Of a stretch of 64,000 bases of DNA, positions 47,476 to 58,296 are shown piece after piece. The stretch comes from Emergomyces orientalis (lineage: Eukaryota; Ascomycota; Eurotiomycetes; Onygenales; Ajellomycetaceae). Position numbers and translations under genes: made by a program. The stretch spans positions 868,001-932,000 of the forward strand of contig MOWL01000069.1 of the NCBI GenBank assembly GCA_002110485.1. Direction: 5' to 3'. Below the pieces are notes generated by a model. That model was not told the origin of the DNA. It made no database searches and saw only the letters and a program-made list of their open reading frames with translations. How positions within the stretch are numbered: position 1 is the stretch's first letter; every line of letters begins with the position of its first letter.

Positions 47476-47652
47476 CATCAGTTTCTAGAGCGAGCATATA
47501 TTTGTGCCCCTGTGCCCTGGCTGCTCTAGCTCTGGCCTGCTGGAATATTTCTATGCACCCTGGAAATTGAGAAATTATCTTTTGATCTTTTGGACGAGTA
47601 ACAGTCGTGTTGTTTTTTGTTCTGTTTCCCCTCCTCCCACTTCCTTTTTAAT
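47476..47652. other. probable distal ODC promoter
   Basis: Short stretch between the ATG-free leader and a weak orphan frame. No specific site was recognised. Confidence 0.3.
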
Positions 47653-48042
47653 TTACAAACTAGAACACCTGGCGTCTGAGACTAGAAAACTGGATGTGCC
47701 AGAGCAATGGGCAATCTTGAGAGAAGAAAAAAATGGAACCCTCTTGAATTGTGGATAATATTTTGGATCAAATTGACGTGGCAGTGAGTAATAATTTAAT
47801 ATCTGGTCAACGAAAACTCCATCTTCGTATCCATGAACATCATAGTAATCCCGTGCAAGGAAATACAGTAATAAGTCACTAGGAGTATTAAACCGTATTG
47901 GTGCTCGATGCGAATTACCATTATAGAAGTAATAAACCCATGCTGGAACCGCCATTTCTGGCCCGCATATGATATTTTTCAACACTCTCACTTTTTTTTC
48001 TTTCCTCCTGAAGAGGCTTATCAATAGGTGTATGTAGCACAT
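47653..48042 (-). CDS. possible orphan protein, unknown function
   Basis: A 129-codon ATG-initiated frame on the minus strand. The middle part is protein-like, with aromatic and acidic residues (PSDLLLYFLARDYYDVHG, EDGVFVDQILNYY, FDPKYYPQF), while the first 28 codons and last 25 codons are less so, and may be intronic. A shorter start at MAVPAWVYYF is possible. No family is recognised. It lies upstream of ODC on the same strand. Length alone does not rule out chance. Confidence 0.3.
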   Translation of the reverse strand: MCYIHLLISLFRRKEKKVRVLKNIICGPEMAVPAWVYYFYNGNSHRAPIRFNTPSDLLLYFLARDYYDVHGYEDGVFVDQILNYYSLPRQFDPKYYPQFKRVPFFSSLKIAHCSGTSSFLVSDARCSSL

Positions 48043-48656
48043 GCAGCCTGCAGAAAGCCGAGACGATGATCAACAGGAGCAAAACTGCAGCTCGTATCAC
48101 TTTTGCTGAGATATGCTGGGATTGCTTCCGTTCCTATTCGTCTGCTCCGGCCCTGCGAAAAAATGGGCCTCTCAATTCTATGCTCGGGGTGTGCAGTGTT
48201 CTCCACAGGCAGCCACATTGATCAGCGCAGTGAGAAAAGGGGGGGAAATAGCACATAAAAAAATGCCCTTTTCCCCTTCTTCGCAGCCCTGGAATCTCCG
48301 TATGGTCGTTTATGTAAGCTGCGAGAACGGAGCGGTGAGCCGCACCCGCTGCCGATGTTCCAGGTTCTGAGCGGGGATTCCTCGCAAACTTCCTTATCTC
48401 TGGCTGCGTGTTTTGGCCTCCCTGCAGTCGTCGTGGCCCCAGCTATCGCAATCCGGTAATCCACAAACAAACAAGGGGTATGCTCCCATTTATATATGAG
48501 GGATTTTCTGGACCGTAGAAACAATCAGCCGTCATGCTTAATCGATTTTATCGTCATAATCCGTGGTCATATGTTGTAATGTCAAATTCGATTCTTCCCG
48601 CTGCAAAGCGAACACACCACAGCTTGCGGAACCTGAATAACGAACCTTTCGCATCA
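48043..48656. other. intergenic, no gene seen
   Basis: Contains only short frames on both strands without protein-like composition. It includes the 3' flank of the methyltransferase gene. Confidence 0.45.
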
Positions 48657-49872
48657 TTAACTATCTACCCGGGAATCTTTGCGAAACGCATATAGCTCGA
48701 TGTCGACTGACTCATTTTCTGAATCAAGGTTGGGAAGCGGGACAACAGCGCGGCTATCGATTTCAAATCCTGCGTTCTTTATCAGATCGAAGAACAAATC
48801 CTCACTATCATGCCGTTTTTTTAAAGCCACCAACACAATCGCACTAGGAGAAATTTGCACCAGCGCTGTAAGCATTTCGACCAGGGCTGGGAGGCTGTCT
48901 GCATTATAAGTGCAATCCGAAACAACAATCAGGTCATATCCATGTTGAGCAATTTCGTCTGGCACAGGTTCATCCCAGTCAAGTACCTGGAATCGAGCAG
49001 TGGATAGTCTAGCAAGCGTGGCACATTCCAAATTGCGACTGGTGATATCGCGGACCTCTTCAAGGTCGGTGAGCAGTACTGAGCAAAGAGGTACTATCTG
49101 GGCTATTGCGATTCCGACAATCCCGCATCCTGTGCCTAGCTCGATAACGCGAAGTTGAGTATTTTTTCGCTCATAGAATAGTTTCTGCAGCGTGGGAATT
49201 GATCCTTCCAAGCGCATATATGCATTCTGAATTTCCATCACGCAGCCCAACGCGGCGTCCCTGTATTTTTGTAGATGTTAGATGATTTTGTGTGTTTCCG
49301 GGTGTGCATTTGTATGTGTACGGCATGGATTGTATTGTACATGTACACAGCCAGCCACCAAAAGCGGACTAGAGAGCAGAAGCCTTCCTGACATACCATA
49401 TGTGTCGCGCAATACTATTTCCCGTTTCTTCCCACGCTCTTAACTGCGGCCCAATTTCAAGTTTAAAACATCTCTCAACTAGTTTTTCAGCCTGTAAGCC
49501 ATAGGTTCCCCCAAACTCAGCACTCCATGCGGTAACAATGCTGGGAGCCTTAGACGGTTCCAAACGGTCTACGAGACCTGCATTGGCATCCCTAACACTG
49601 AGCCTAGCAGCTTGAATCGCAGCAGAAATTTGACATGGCCCGAAAACGACCTTCAATTCCCGATTCCCAGCTTTCCACTTGAATGTCTCGTCGAATGAAG
49701 TTGTTAGCTCGTTATTGTTGGTAAACTGTAAGATGGAAAGAAGCTCAGCGTTTTCCGCCAGGAATGCGTCCCCCAAGTCTGTCGTGATGGTGATCAATGC
49801 TTCAACGAAGCACTGGCTATGAGGAGACACCACTATTTTGGGGGTTTTGAGAAATCGGATGTAATGGGGCAT
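48657..49872 (-). CDS. seven-beta-strand protein lysine methyltransferase (METTL21/EFM-like)
   Basis: A Methyltransf_16-type AdoMet enzyme; relatives methylate lysines in translation factors and chaperones. Two exons, 49397-49872 and 48657-49260, make 359 residues; the Trp codon of ARHIWDAALG is split by the intron. The N-terminal 160 residues form a variable domain. The catalytic part shows IWDAALGCVMEIQ, motif I VIELGTGCGIVGIAIA, LLTDLEEV (acidic ribose ligand), VLDWDEPVP, and the post-I motif LIVVSDCTYNADSLPALVEML, where DCTY occupies the D/ExxY position of the family. It ends RKDSRVDS. The substrate is not predictable. The start (MPHYIRFLKTP) is the first ATG of the frame. Confidence 0.87.
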
Positions 49873-51545
49873 AGTTCAAAGTGGCGGTGGGAATATTAGT
49901 ATTCTTAGGGAACCGGGTGCAAGATATATATTTTCTTGGAAAGGCAATGCCATGTGCCCTTTTTAGTTCAGTATTAAGTAGTGGCATGGGATACATTTGT
50001 ATTGAACGGGGAGTTGACGCACATAGTCTCTAGATTTAGCTCCACTGCTTCGTCTTGGTTGTCTCTCACCGTCTTAAAAAACAAATTAAAAAAAAAAAAG
50101 AAGCATTCCTCTGGTTGTTATTCTTTCTGTAGTCGAATTGTGAATAGTAACGAAGCATACGGATGATAACCAACGTGCAAACAAGGCAAACTTTCTGGGA
50201 AGGTGACTAACACAAGCCCCAGCAAGCCCTAATCAATCAGCCTGATCATCGCATCCATTTCTTTCAAGGCCATACTTGAACACCTCCTATATCATGCTGC
50301 TTTGCACTCCTTCGATGGGCAATGAATCTGAAGAGTACCAAGGGCCTTACTGGAAACTAAATTCTGCACGAAGAACTACTCTTTACAACGGATCCTTCCC
50401 ATTTGCCTCCATTTCTGCTCCACTGGCGAGGAACTGAAAAGAAGAGGAACTGAACACTCCTGAATACAACTCTATCATGATCGCTCAATGGATTTAGACT
50501 TTGCTTCTCTAGCCTACATTCCTCCAGCCGTTGGTCAGCCGCTGTGCTGCTCAATCGAGTATCCGATTTTTGTCCACACCATCATAGACACGTGGACCAG
50601 AGAGTGATCGTCGGCCCCGTTACCGAGTCTAAGTGGACCGATTTTGCTTACCACATAGCGCGATTCAGGTTTGAATAAACTACTGATGAATGCCCTCGGA
50701 GTGGTTCTCTTAACATTAAAAGCTCTCACAGTCAATGCTGGGGTTGGCTGGCTTCTAATGTAAGTACAGCGCTTGGATTTGGAAGCACCAGTATCGACAT
50801 GCTAGTCTGAAGCAGAGCTAGAACGGGGAACCAGAGCCGAAATTTATCTCGTTCAATTTCACGGAAAGGTGGTTCCTAGACCAGCGCCCAACGCCGCCAC
50901 CTGAACAAATTTCCGGCAATTGAGCGCGAAGAGAACTGCGAATGGTTTTCCTCAGCCAAATAGCTTGAGCATGGTTGAGGATTGTTCTTGCTCACAACGA
51001 AGAAAAAGGGTGAAAAGAACTTGTCCATAGGCTGTATATTTAACCGGTCAACAAGTCAACAATAGTGATGCAATTCCAAATATCCTGTATAGACCCTGAG
51101 CAAACTGCAGCGTCAATCCCACGCGATATTAGTTCGATATTGGCATCATCATTATCGAAGCTCCGGTAGCTGGATGGAGCCCCCCGACGAATAAATCACG
51201 TGTAATATTACGTAATTAGTTGCGATTCATTGGACCATATCAAAACGGGCTTAGCTCCCATCTCCACCCCATCTGCCGCATCCATGACGCTTGATCGCGG
51301 CCGACGACGAACCTGCGAACATCCATCCTCACCATCCCCGTCTTATCTTTCTTCATCGGAAGAATTTATCGTAGCCTGGCAGAGCATAAGATGCTATTAC
51401 CACCATTCCACATAACTTTGCACTGCGATTTGGATATCGAACCCACTCCACATCCATTGACCATCGACCAATGCGCCCGCATCCCTAGCCGTTCGTCTAA
51501 ACATTCTAGGACGTCACTAGGCGCCACAATTCAACCACCGCAAAC
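49873..51545. other. 1.7-kb intergenic region between divergent genes
   Basis: Promoters of the methyltransferase gene (-) and the basic orphan gene (+) must lie here. Frames at 50357-50735 and 51230-51415 are short and unconvincing. A poly-A tract lies at about 50089-50099. Confidence 0.5.
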
Positions 51546-52965
51546 ATGATGCGCCCAAGTGACCCTCGGTTCCGCCAGACTATTAACCAGATTTCCCATA
51601 ACCTAGAATCTGCTAATGAAACCGCCCAAGAGGGGATATATACATTTTCCCACAACTATATCGGCCCATGCTTAGCAGGCATTAAAAACAGCTTCCAATC
51701 CTGTACATCCTCCTGTTTCCCCAACCGCGAGGATCAGTTACGTCGTCGCAGGCGCGGCAGGTCAAGTGGCCGAGCAGAACTCAACTTTGATTTTTATGAC
51801 GACTGGGACTATGATGAGGATGCTACGGGGGATGGCCTGTTAGGTTGGGGAAATGATGAATTGGATAGATTGCTAGCTGGAAACAGTGGTGCGCGAAGTT
51901 CGGCCGAACAGCCACGGAAAAATCGCCGTATGAGCTATGGCGCTCGCGGTGGCCGTAGAAAGAGCACTGCGTTACCAAATGATGAAAGACGCGATCCTAC
52001 GGTTATCCCTAGTTCTTCTTTCCTGGGATTTCTGGAGCGGTTTCCCTGGAGAATTGGTGCAAGGGGAATAAGATATAGGCCCTCGGCGGCTGACTTGCAG
52101 GAAAATCCTGGAGGTGCACGACGGAATGTCATGGAGAGCGAACCTTTGATTGAGGGGAGTGATGAGAGCGACATGGAAGGGTCGAAAGATGACGAAGGCG
52201 TACGTGCGACGAAAACTCGATCAAGGAGCGGCACACAATCATCACGTGAAACCAGCAATTCCCTAAGCTCGCGCGGCGATCTCCTACCTAGTGATGATGA
52301 AGAAGACGCTGTTCCCCTTGACGACGAATTTACTATGACATTAGGCCGCCGGGACACTGGGGGCTCCGGGTTGCAAGACGCCCCGTCTACAAGTAGATCT
52401 GCCTCCGGAACATCTATGAAAACCACAGTATCCTCCAAAGACTCGAGAACTTCAGGCAAAGGGAAGGGAAGACGCAGGAGGAATTCAAGGAAAAATATCT
52501 CTTCCAAATCTCCGAAATCACCAGTGTCTGACGGGGAAATGATAGAAACAATGCAAATTCCCACTATGCTAGACTTGAAGAGAGAGGAAGAACAGGCTCG
52601 ACATAAAGAAGAGATGGAGATTGAGCGGAAGCGACAGGCTGCGCAGAAGCTCGCACGAAAGCGCGGTTTAAGCGTGAACGAAGATAATCGAGAGGTAACT
52701 ATCCTCCCTTGTTCCCCCCGGTTTATGCCTATCTTTCAGACGTTGACTTTGCTGACTATGGGACTACTAGCCTGAAAATGAAAATGACGACATCCCACAA
52801 GATCCGCAACATGAACAACAACAACATGATGACACAACCCATGAAAATTTTTCTCCCGCTATTAACGTACCCCCTACGACGGCAGACCAAGATTTGCAAA
52901 CCGCCGACCCGGACAACCAACCTATCCCTTCAGATGATCGGGAAACCCGAGACCAAGAACCGTAA
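51546..52965 (+). CDS. conserved-looking fungal protein of unknown function, charged and low-complexity
   Basis: Two exons, 51546-52694 and 52771-52965, encode 447 residues; I do not recognise a domain. The first 60 residues (RQTINQISHNLESANETAQ, YIGPCLAGI) are the most ordered-looking. Then come basic and acidic low-complexity parts: RRRRRGRSSGR, FYDDWDYDEDATGDG, a Ser/Asp-rich middle, KGKGRRRRNSRKN, and a predicted coiled coil LKREEEQARHKEEMEIERKR that ends in a basic KLARKRG. The intron is placed by GTAACT at 52695 and ACTAG at 52770; the second exon continues in frame as PENENDDIPQDPQ and ends RDQEP. Without splicing the frame stops at 52775. Two adjacent ATGs mark the start. Confidence 0.75.
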
Positions 52966-53714
52966 CCCAGTAGACCGAGATGGCTAGCACATAAAACGCA
53001 ATCACCGCAAACCTTATTCCCATGAAAACTCACTATGAACGACCTACACTTCTTTTCCCTTCCAAGCTTCGCCCTTAATTCTCCAACCTTCTTATAGATA
53101 CCCCATTTACAACCCCTGTCCTGCTGAGAGATGAAACCCATCCTCCACACCTAATTACTTTTCTCTTTCCATTTTAGACTCGATGGCCGGTGGAGTATGA
53201 ATAACAGGGGAATGAAAAAGGAACCGCTCCTCCAATTCCTTTCTTTCAAGCCAGCATCCCTTTCCTGCAGCGTGGCTCAAGGAATCTTTATTATACTTTT
53301 GTGAATTTCCTATTCTTCTTGATGTATCGTTTTCAGTTTTTTCCCATTGGATATATGACGAGTGGAATAATTGTGGATTGTTTCTTTTTTGTGTGAATAT
53401 ATTATACTACTCTCTTCCTTTCTGATTCTGTTTTAAACTACCCGATTTATTCCCACAGAAGCCCTCACCAAGCAACATCCCTCCTCGAATTGCTGGCTAC
53501 AGAACAAGGAACGCATCGCAGATGCTGGGATATTGTGAGGAAATAAACAATAACTATGCTAGTGCTTCGAGCAGTTGGATGACTTCACATCCACATAAAC
53601 ACAATATACAGATGCTTGCACATTTGCACACTTACCCAGTTCTCCACGTTCTAACTATATTGCATGTCAAATACCAGATTCAAAACATATCAACCCTCTA
53701 TTCCCACTTTAATC
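52966..53714. other. intergenic between convergent genes
   Basis: Holds the 3' flanks of the basic orphan gene and the kappa-class transferase gene. It is pyrimidine-rich and contains no supported gene. Confidence 0.55.
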
Positions 53715-54990
53715 TCACATCATAGCCCTGAACCCCATATCAGCGGTGGTATCCAAGTCCAAAAATGCCGCCATCTGGCCCATATGGTCAACGCCCCAAA
53801 AGCACTCCGTCTCGCCACGGCTATTAGTACATTCGAACCAAGGCACACCGAAGGCACCGATTTCCACCGCCTTATCGCCATTCGCGATTAGACGATCTTT
53901 AATGGTTTGGGTGGAGGACTGTTGTTTGGTTATTTTGTTTGCCTTCAGTTACCTATGCGTGGAAAAGTAGATGCGAAACCAAAGTGGCTTGTTTTGTCTC
54001 TCTCTTTCTTTTTCGTTTTACATACCTGTGCCAGCGCATTTGCAGCAATTTCTTTGCCCACGGCAGATTCCAGAATGGGGAGGAAGGTCTCCGGGTCCTT
54101 GATCTTTGGGTTTCCTTCGACCCAGAACGCCTTGTATAAGGCATCGAAGCAGAGGGGAAGCTTTGCTGCAGGGATGGCGCAAAGGGCTCTTTGGACCTGG
54201 ATTGATTTTGTGAGTGCGGTTTTTCTTTTTTTTGTTTTTTTTTTGCTTGGAGAAGGGGGGGAGGGGGGGTGATGGTGCAAAAAGGAATAATAGACATACG
54301 TTCATCGTGGAAATAGGGAATCCTTCAGGGGCGGTAGGGTATATAGGGACATTGAGAAATTTGGCCCAGCGTATGCGCTCAATGTTTATCCATGTACTTT
54401 TGTCTGATTTCGGGAGGTATGAGTTTAGTTTCGGCACATATTGGGATCGTTTAAGCAGCATAAAGAGTGGAATGTGGGAGGGAGTGATGTTTGCGTAAAG
54501 CATACTCTTGACGTAAATGGGCGAAACATTGTTGCATGCTTTCAAAATTCCACCGAGAAAGACCGGAGTATAGGTCATTTCACATTTTGCGAAGATAGGG
54601 GAGTGCTAGGGAATTAGTGTTAGTAATATGACTTTTGAATTTTTTTTCCAGGGGACTGCGTCTTTGGCGATGTTGATGAATTTGCGAATTCGATGTGAAT
54701 CATAAGCAGCAGGCATTGTATCTCTTTAGAAAAAATAAATAGATGGTAGTAGATAGTAAAAGACACCATGGCGATGTATCCAGTGAAAACCATGTCACAG
54801 GTTATTTGAAATATTTTAGTTAGAACAGTGATGCTGCGAATAACAGGGCCGAGAATTCAGGCAGAGCGCGGGACGATATATTGCAGCAAGAAAGTACTCC
54901 GGGATTTTAACATACTCTCGTCACATAATAGGCGATATACGCGAACGGACTGACGACATCCAGGTATAAATTGATTTTGGGAGCTGCCAT
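53715..54990 (-). CDS. glutathione S-transferase kappa / DsbA-fold isomerase
   Basis: A thioredoxin-fold protein of the GST kappa and 2-hydroxychromene-2-carboxylate isomerase family. Kappa enzymes are found in mitochondria and peroxisomes. Five exons were placed: 54916-54990, 54506-54605, 54300-54403, 54026-54196 and 53715-53918, giving 217 residues, the usual length for the family, with all GT-AG ends and phases consistent. Motifs: INLYLDVVSPFAYIA with the catalytic Ser of SPF, TPVFLGGILKACNN, NKSTWINIERIRWAKFLNVP, and the C-terminal cis-Pro segment IGAFGVPWFE. The end is TADMGFRAMM, with no peroxisomal tripeptide. The start ATG at 54988-54990 (MAAPKINLYL) gives the normal N-terminus. Confidence 0.92.
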
Positions 54991-55643
54991 AGCTACTGTG
55001 CGGGGGGAAGCTAATCTGGATATAGCAAATGAGCAAGAAACCAGCGAGGAAACAACTTTTTACATCGAGCTTTTGCTCATGGAACTGACCTTAGAATTGT
55101 TTTCTTCTTTTTTTCGAAGATTGGAGGCCTGTCCAAGAATTTGGGTTAAGAGATACGCATTCAATCCCCGAAGGGTATTTGGTTATAGATATAGGATTCT
55201 TGAAGGCACCTCCACATGCCAGCGTGGGACGGTGAACCGGCAGCTATTTAAGTCAAAACTCTACTGTATGTTGTCACCACATCTGCTGCGGAGCACAGGG
55301 ATGGATAGTTGCGTTTGCTGGGTTGCGTTTCCCCTCGTATGCATAAGCAATGCCCATGGTGATATTCCGTACATTGAGTTGAAGCCAGGGCAACCCCATT
55401 TCAACTCATCTTTGTCACCAACACCTCCGAAACTCCGACAGTTCGTATTCTACAGCCGAGGTCCCATCCATGAGGCCAGAGAGCCCGTCTTTTACCTCCT
55501 CTTTTGAGGCCGTCAGCTGAGGAGAATTCAATTGAGATTATTCTATGCCTCCTGCTTTACTTACTGCATATGGAATCTGTGCTTGTGGATTAGTGCTTGA
55601 GCCTCTGCTGATTTTCTTCTCGGTGGCCATTTCCCGCTCTCTT

Positions 55644-55852
55644 GTAGAACATAGAGGGTACCGGATCACATCATCATAATTGGATCGAAGACTAAGGATT
55701 GGATGTCCAGCGAGTTGGAGCTGTTTCGAATATTCAATTATGATCGTGGCATGGGTGATTTTGTGATCATGGAACCAGAGTGCATGACCCAGTTGAACTT
55801 CCAGCCCGGAACCCAGGAGCTCAAGGCTGGTGGATCAGTGACCATTGGTTGA
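55644..55852 (+). pseudogene. protein-like 3' exon or gene fragment, unknown
   Basis: After a TAG, an open frame reads VPDHIIIIGSKTKDW, then SSELELFRIFNYDRGMGDF and PECMTQLNFQPGTQELKAGG, and stops at TGA 55850-55852. The composition is that of a soluble protein, and it looks like a last exon. I could not join it to an upstream exon with confidence. The family is not recognised. It could be part of an intact spliced gene or a remnant. Confidence 0.3.
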
Positions 55853-56013
55853 CCTTACAGTGGGTGAAAGTTGACCGCGTATTTAGACTAGGACAACGGC
55901 AACCTGGTGGTTGGGATCCCGCGCACTGACTCATTCTGTTCCATATTGTGCTGTTACACTCTTGTTCCTGATTATCGTGATTCTTCTCCTTCTCCTCTCA
56001 GCCCTATCAGTGT

Positions 56014-56518
56014 GTGAAAACGATTTCACTCTTACCAAGGCACCCCGGTCAGGATGAAGCCCTTCACATAGCATCAGTACGCCCCTCCCTATTCGACCTT
56101 GGTCAAGGCTCTGTTTTCGCAGCAGCAACTTTCACGGGTCCAATTGGTGTTGCTATCGTTGTGACTGTTACAGTGTTTGCAAGAACAATTGCCAGACCAG
56201 CGATTGGATCGTTCATTGAGGATCTAGATAGGCGGAATGAGATGACTACGATTACGATTTATAGAGATCGGTGACCCATTTCCTAAATCGAAATGCAAAC
56301 ACAAGCAGGGTCGTTGTGGGAGCAAAATGCCTCCCTGGTTTCTCCCACCAATTCTCTCGACTATAGCGGATCGGAAGCTGTATATGGATATGGAATTCCG
56401 GTTCATTCTGTTCACCCTCACTGGGACACTGAGCCGCACAAGAATGATGATCCTAACAACGATCAGCCCAGGAGGGACAATGTCAAGAAGGAGGAGCCAG
56501 CCCAAGAAAGGGGCTAAG
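56014..56518 (+). pseudogene. possible two-part orphan gene with a membrane segment, unknown
   Basis: A frame to 56274 contains a hydrophobic stretch (TGPIGVAIVVTVTVFAR) and then FIEDLDRRNEM. A second frame, from ATG 56293 to 56517, is hydrophilic (SLDYSGSEAVYGYGIPVHS, then a tail rich in N, D, K and E). A GTGACC at the end of the first and a CAAG before AGCAGG-like sequence could be joined by splicing, which is speculative. The first frame lacks an ATG in its upstream part. Confidence 0.2.
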
Positions 56519-57764
56519 CACGATGACCCGTGGCCCCTGGTATCAGGATCAAGGTCATAAAATACAAGGCCTGGCGGCATCGATCACTACCCTGGCGAGG
56601 AGAGGGATGGCACGGAGTTCCTGGTGGGGATTAGGGCCGACTCCTTTTGATACGGTTGGTTTTATCTATAGGTCCCACAAGCTCTCGAGTTATGAATATA
56701 TTTTTGTCTTATTTTCATAATTCTGAGCAGGCCTGGGGTAAGAAATCTGAACGGAATCTTCGAGAGTTTTCCTGTGTTCGGGCATTTCGATATGTTATAA
56801 TGCATGGGCTCAGAAAAATTCGACGGTTAGCTAGGTTACTATTATCGTATAAACCGGATTTTTGATCATTGATCGTACCTAGGCTCTCAGTCAGTTAATC
56901 CAGGCGCTTATTTTTCCCTTCTCCCCTGGTTGTCACAAAACATGCAAGCATAGGGCGTAACACTGTATTGCTAAAGCAATATCTCGATTTAGTTATACGT
57001 AACTTACCGAGGTAATAAGTGCCTGGAACTGCACAACCTGGCCTGGCTGGATATTTGAGGCAGTATGGTTGTACCATCTAAGCCATCAGATTCGTGAGCG
57101 TCGAAATGTCGCATTTCGAACGTTTTCGGCGACAAACCCTCAGGCAAGCTCAAATTGAAACACACTGGGCCGAGGTTCATTGCTGTCTAAAATGGGTTGG
57201 TCGCGTGCGGGAAGAAGAGCTCTTGAACCTGGCCCTCTCGCAATACGAACTCGCTATTCATCATAAAGCATTGCACGGGATCTGGCTTATCAATCCGAAC
57301 ACATTTCCTGGGTCCCGGACCTCTCCATATCCCCAGAATGACTCTTGCCAAGCAGGAATACGGGAGCATCTGCCATGATTCAGAAGAGCACGCCCTTAAT
57401 TATGTCATTTGCAAACTACCATCCCCAGAAGAGGAGCATTGTTCGCCAGCATAGGCTACGGAGTGGGATGGAGGAAAATCTCTCCAACGAAACCCAACAA
57501 CTGGTTGATTTCGATTACAAAATCAAACTGGCTAGAATGTCAAGTTGAGGTTCTTAACTTGCGGGATCGAGGCCTTGAAATCAGCGATAGCCCTCTAAAG
57601 GCGGTTGCCTTTAGGGTTTGCATTTTGTATCCCCAGATACTAGTCTCGATGCCACTGTCAACGATATACTTTGCAGCGCGTTGTGTTTAAAGTACAGCTG
57701 GAGCTGTCAATTGAACATGGGCGTGAACTGATGCTGAGTGAAATGGTAAAGCCTCAGTCTATTT

Positions 57765-58055
57765 TCACGGTTTACGAGGATTCTTAGGTACGGAACAAAA
57801 TAATTGAATGGATTTATGTCCAGAATATTGCAATGGGTCCCATCCGTCATGAAGAGATATGAACTTCTGGATCCATTTGCCTGGATCTTTGATCTGTCTT
57901 GTCTGCTTCTGCAATTGAGCAGGTGAAATGATCCAATACCAATAACTGGCTTCGTTATGTATCTCGATCCAATGTCTGATATCCGTCCATGCATTGGAGC
58001 AGTCAGGGAGGCATGTCTTGCCTTCCTTTTGGCAAACAGCAAATATTCTGACCAT
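57765..58055 (-). CDS. possible orphan protein, Trp-rich, 96 codons
   Basis: A minus-strand ATG frame from 58055 to the TAG near 57765. It is rich in Trp and charged residues (SNAWTDIRHWIEIHNEASYW, then DPGKWIQKFISLHDGWDP), which is unlike the surrounding AT-rich DNA. The ATG follows an A-rich leader and is divergent from the SH3-like gene, with 241 bp between the two start codons. No family is recognised. Further minus-strand pieces downstream (57187-57369, ending FFPHATNPF) may belong to the same broken gene. Confidence 0.35.
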   Translation of the reverse strand: MVRIFAVCQKEGKTCLPDCSNAWTDIRHWIEIHNEASYWYWIISPAQLQKQTRQIKDPGKWIQKFISLHDGWDPLQYSGHKSIQLFCSVPKNPRKP

Positions 58056-58296
58056 TTGCTGTGTGGTTTCCTCTTTGCTGTTCTCCTATGCTCTTTCCCG
58101 AGTATTTTTATTTTTATTGTTGGTTTTATTTTACTTTTTATATTTGCTTTTTCACTTTTTTGATTTTTTTTAATAAAAATCACGTCGCTGTAAGAAATCT
58201 ACCTGTATTGGTTGTGTATCTTTTGGCTTATAGCATCTGATAACTTTGCAAGCAAATACTGGCAGCATTCGTTTAATCTTGCAGTGGTATTAATTT

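Larger units (their letters stand above)
54991..58296. other. 3.3-kb region of short or decayed orphan frames
   Basis: No complete recognised gene was found, but several pieces are protein-like: 55644-55852 (+), 56014-56518 (+), 57187-57369 (-) and 57765-58055 (-), some listed separately. The part next to 54991 is the promoter of the GST kappa gene. No transposase, reverse transcriptase or terminal repeat is visible. Confidence 0.45.

Noticed and set aside
51935..52564. 209-codon minus-strand frame inside the basic orphan gene
   Set aside because: Antisense shadow of a Ser/Asp/Arg-rich coding exon; composition mirrors that exon.
54971..55507. 178-codon plus-strand frame across the GST kappa start
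   Set aside because: It overlaps the GST kappa first exon on the other strand and has no recognisable motif. Some of its C-terminal part looks plausible but cannot be supported.
57707..58183. 158-codon minus-strand frame
   Set aside because: It starts at GTG in an A-rich tract, and its first part is Lys-rich because of that tract. The overlapping frame 57765-58055 has an ATG and better composition.
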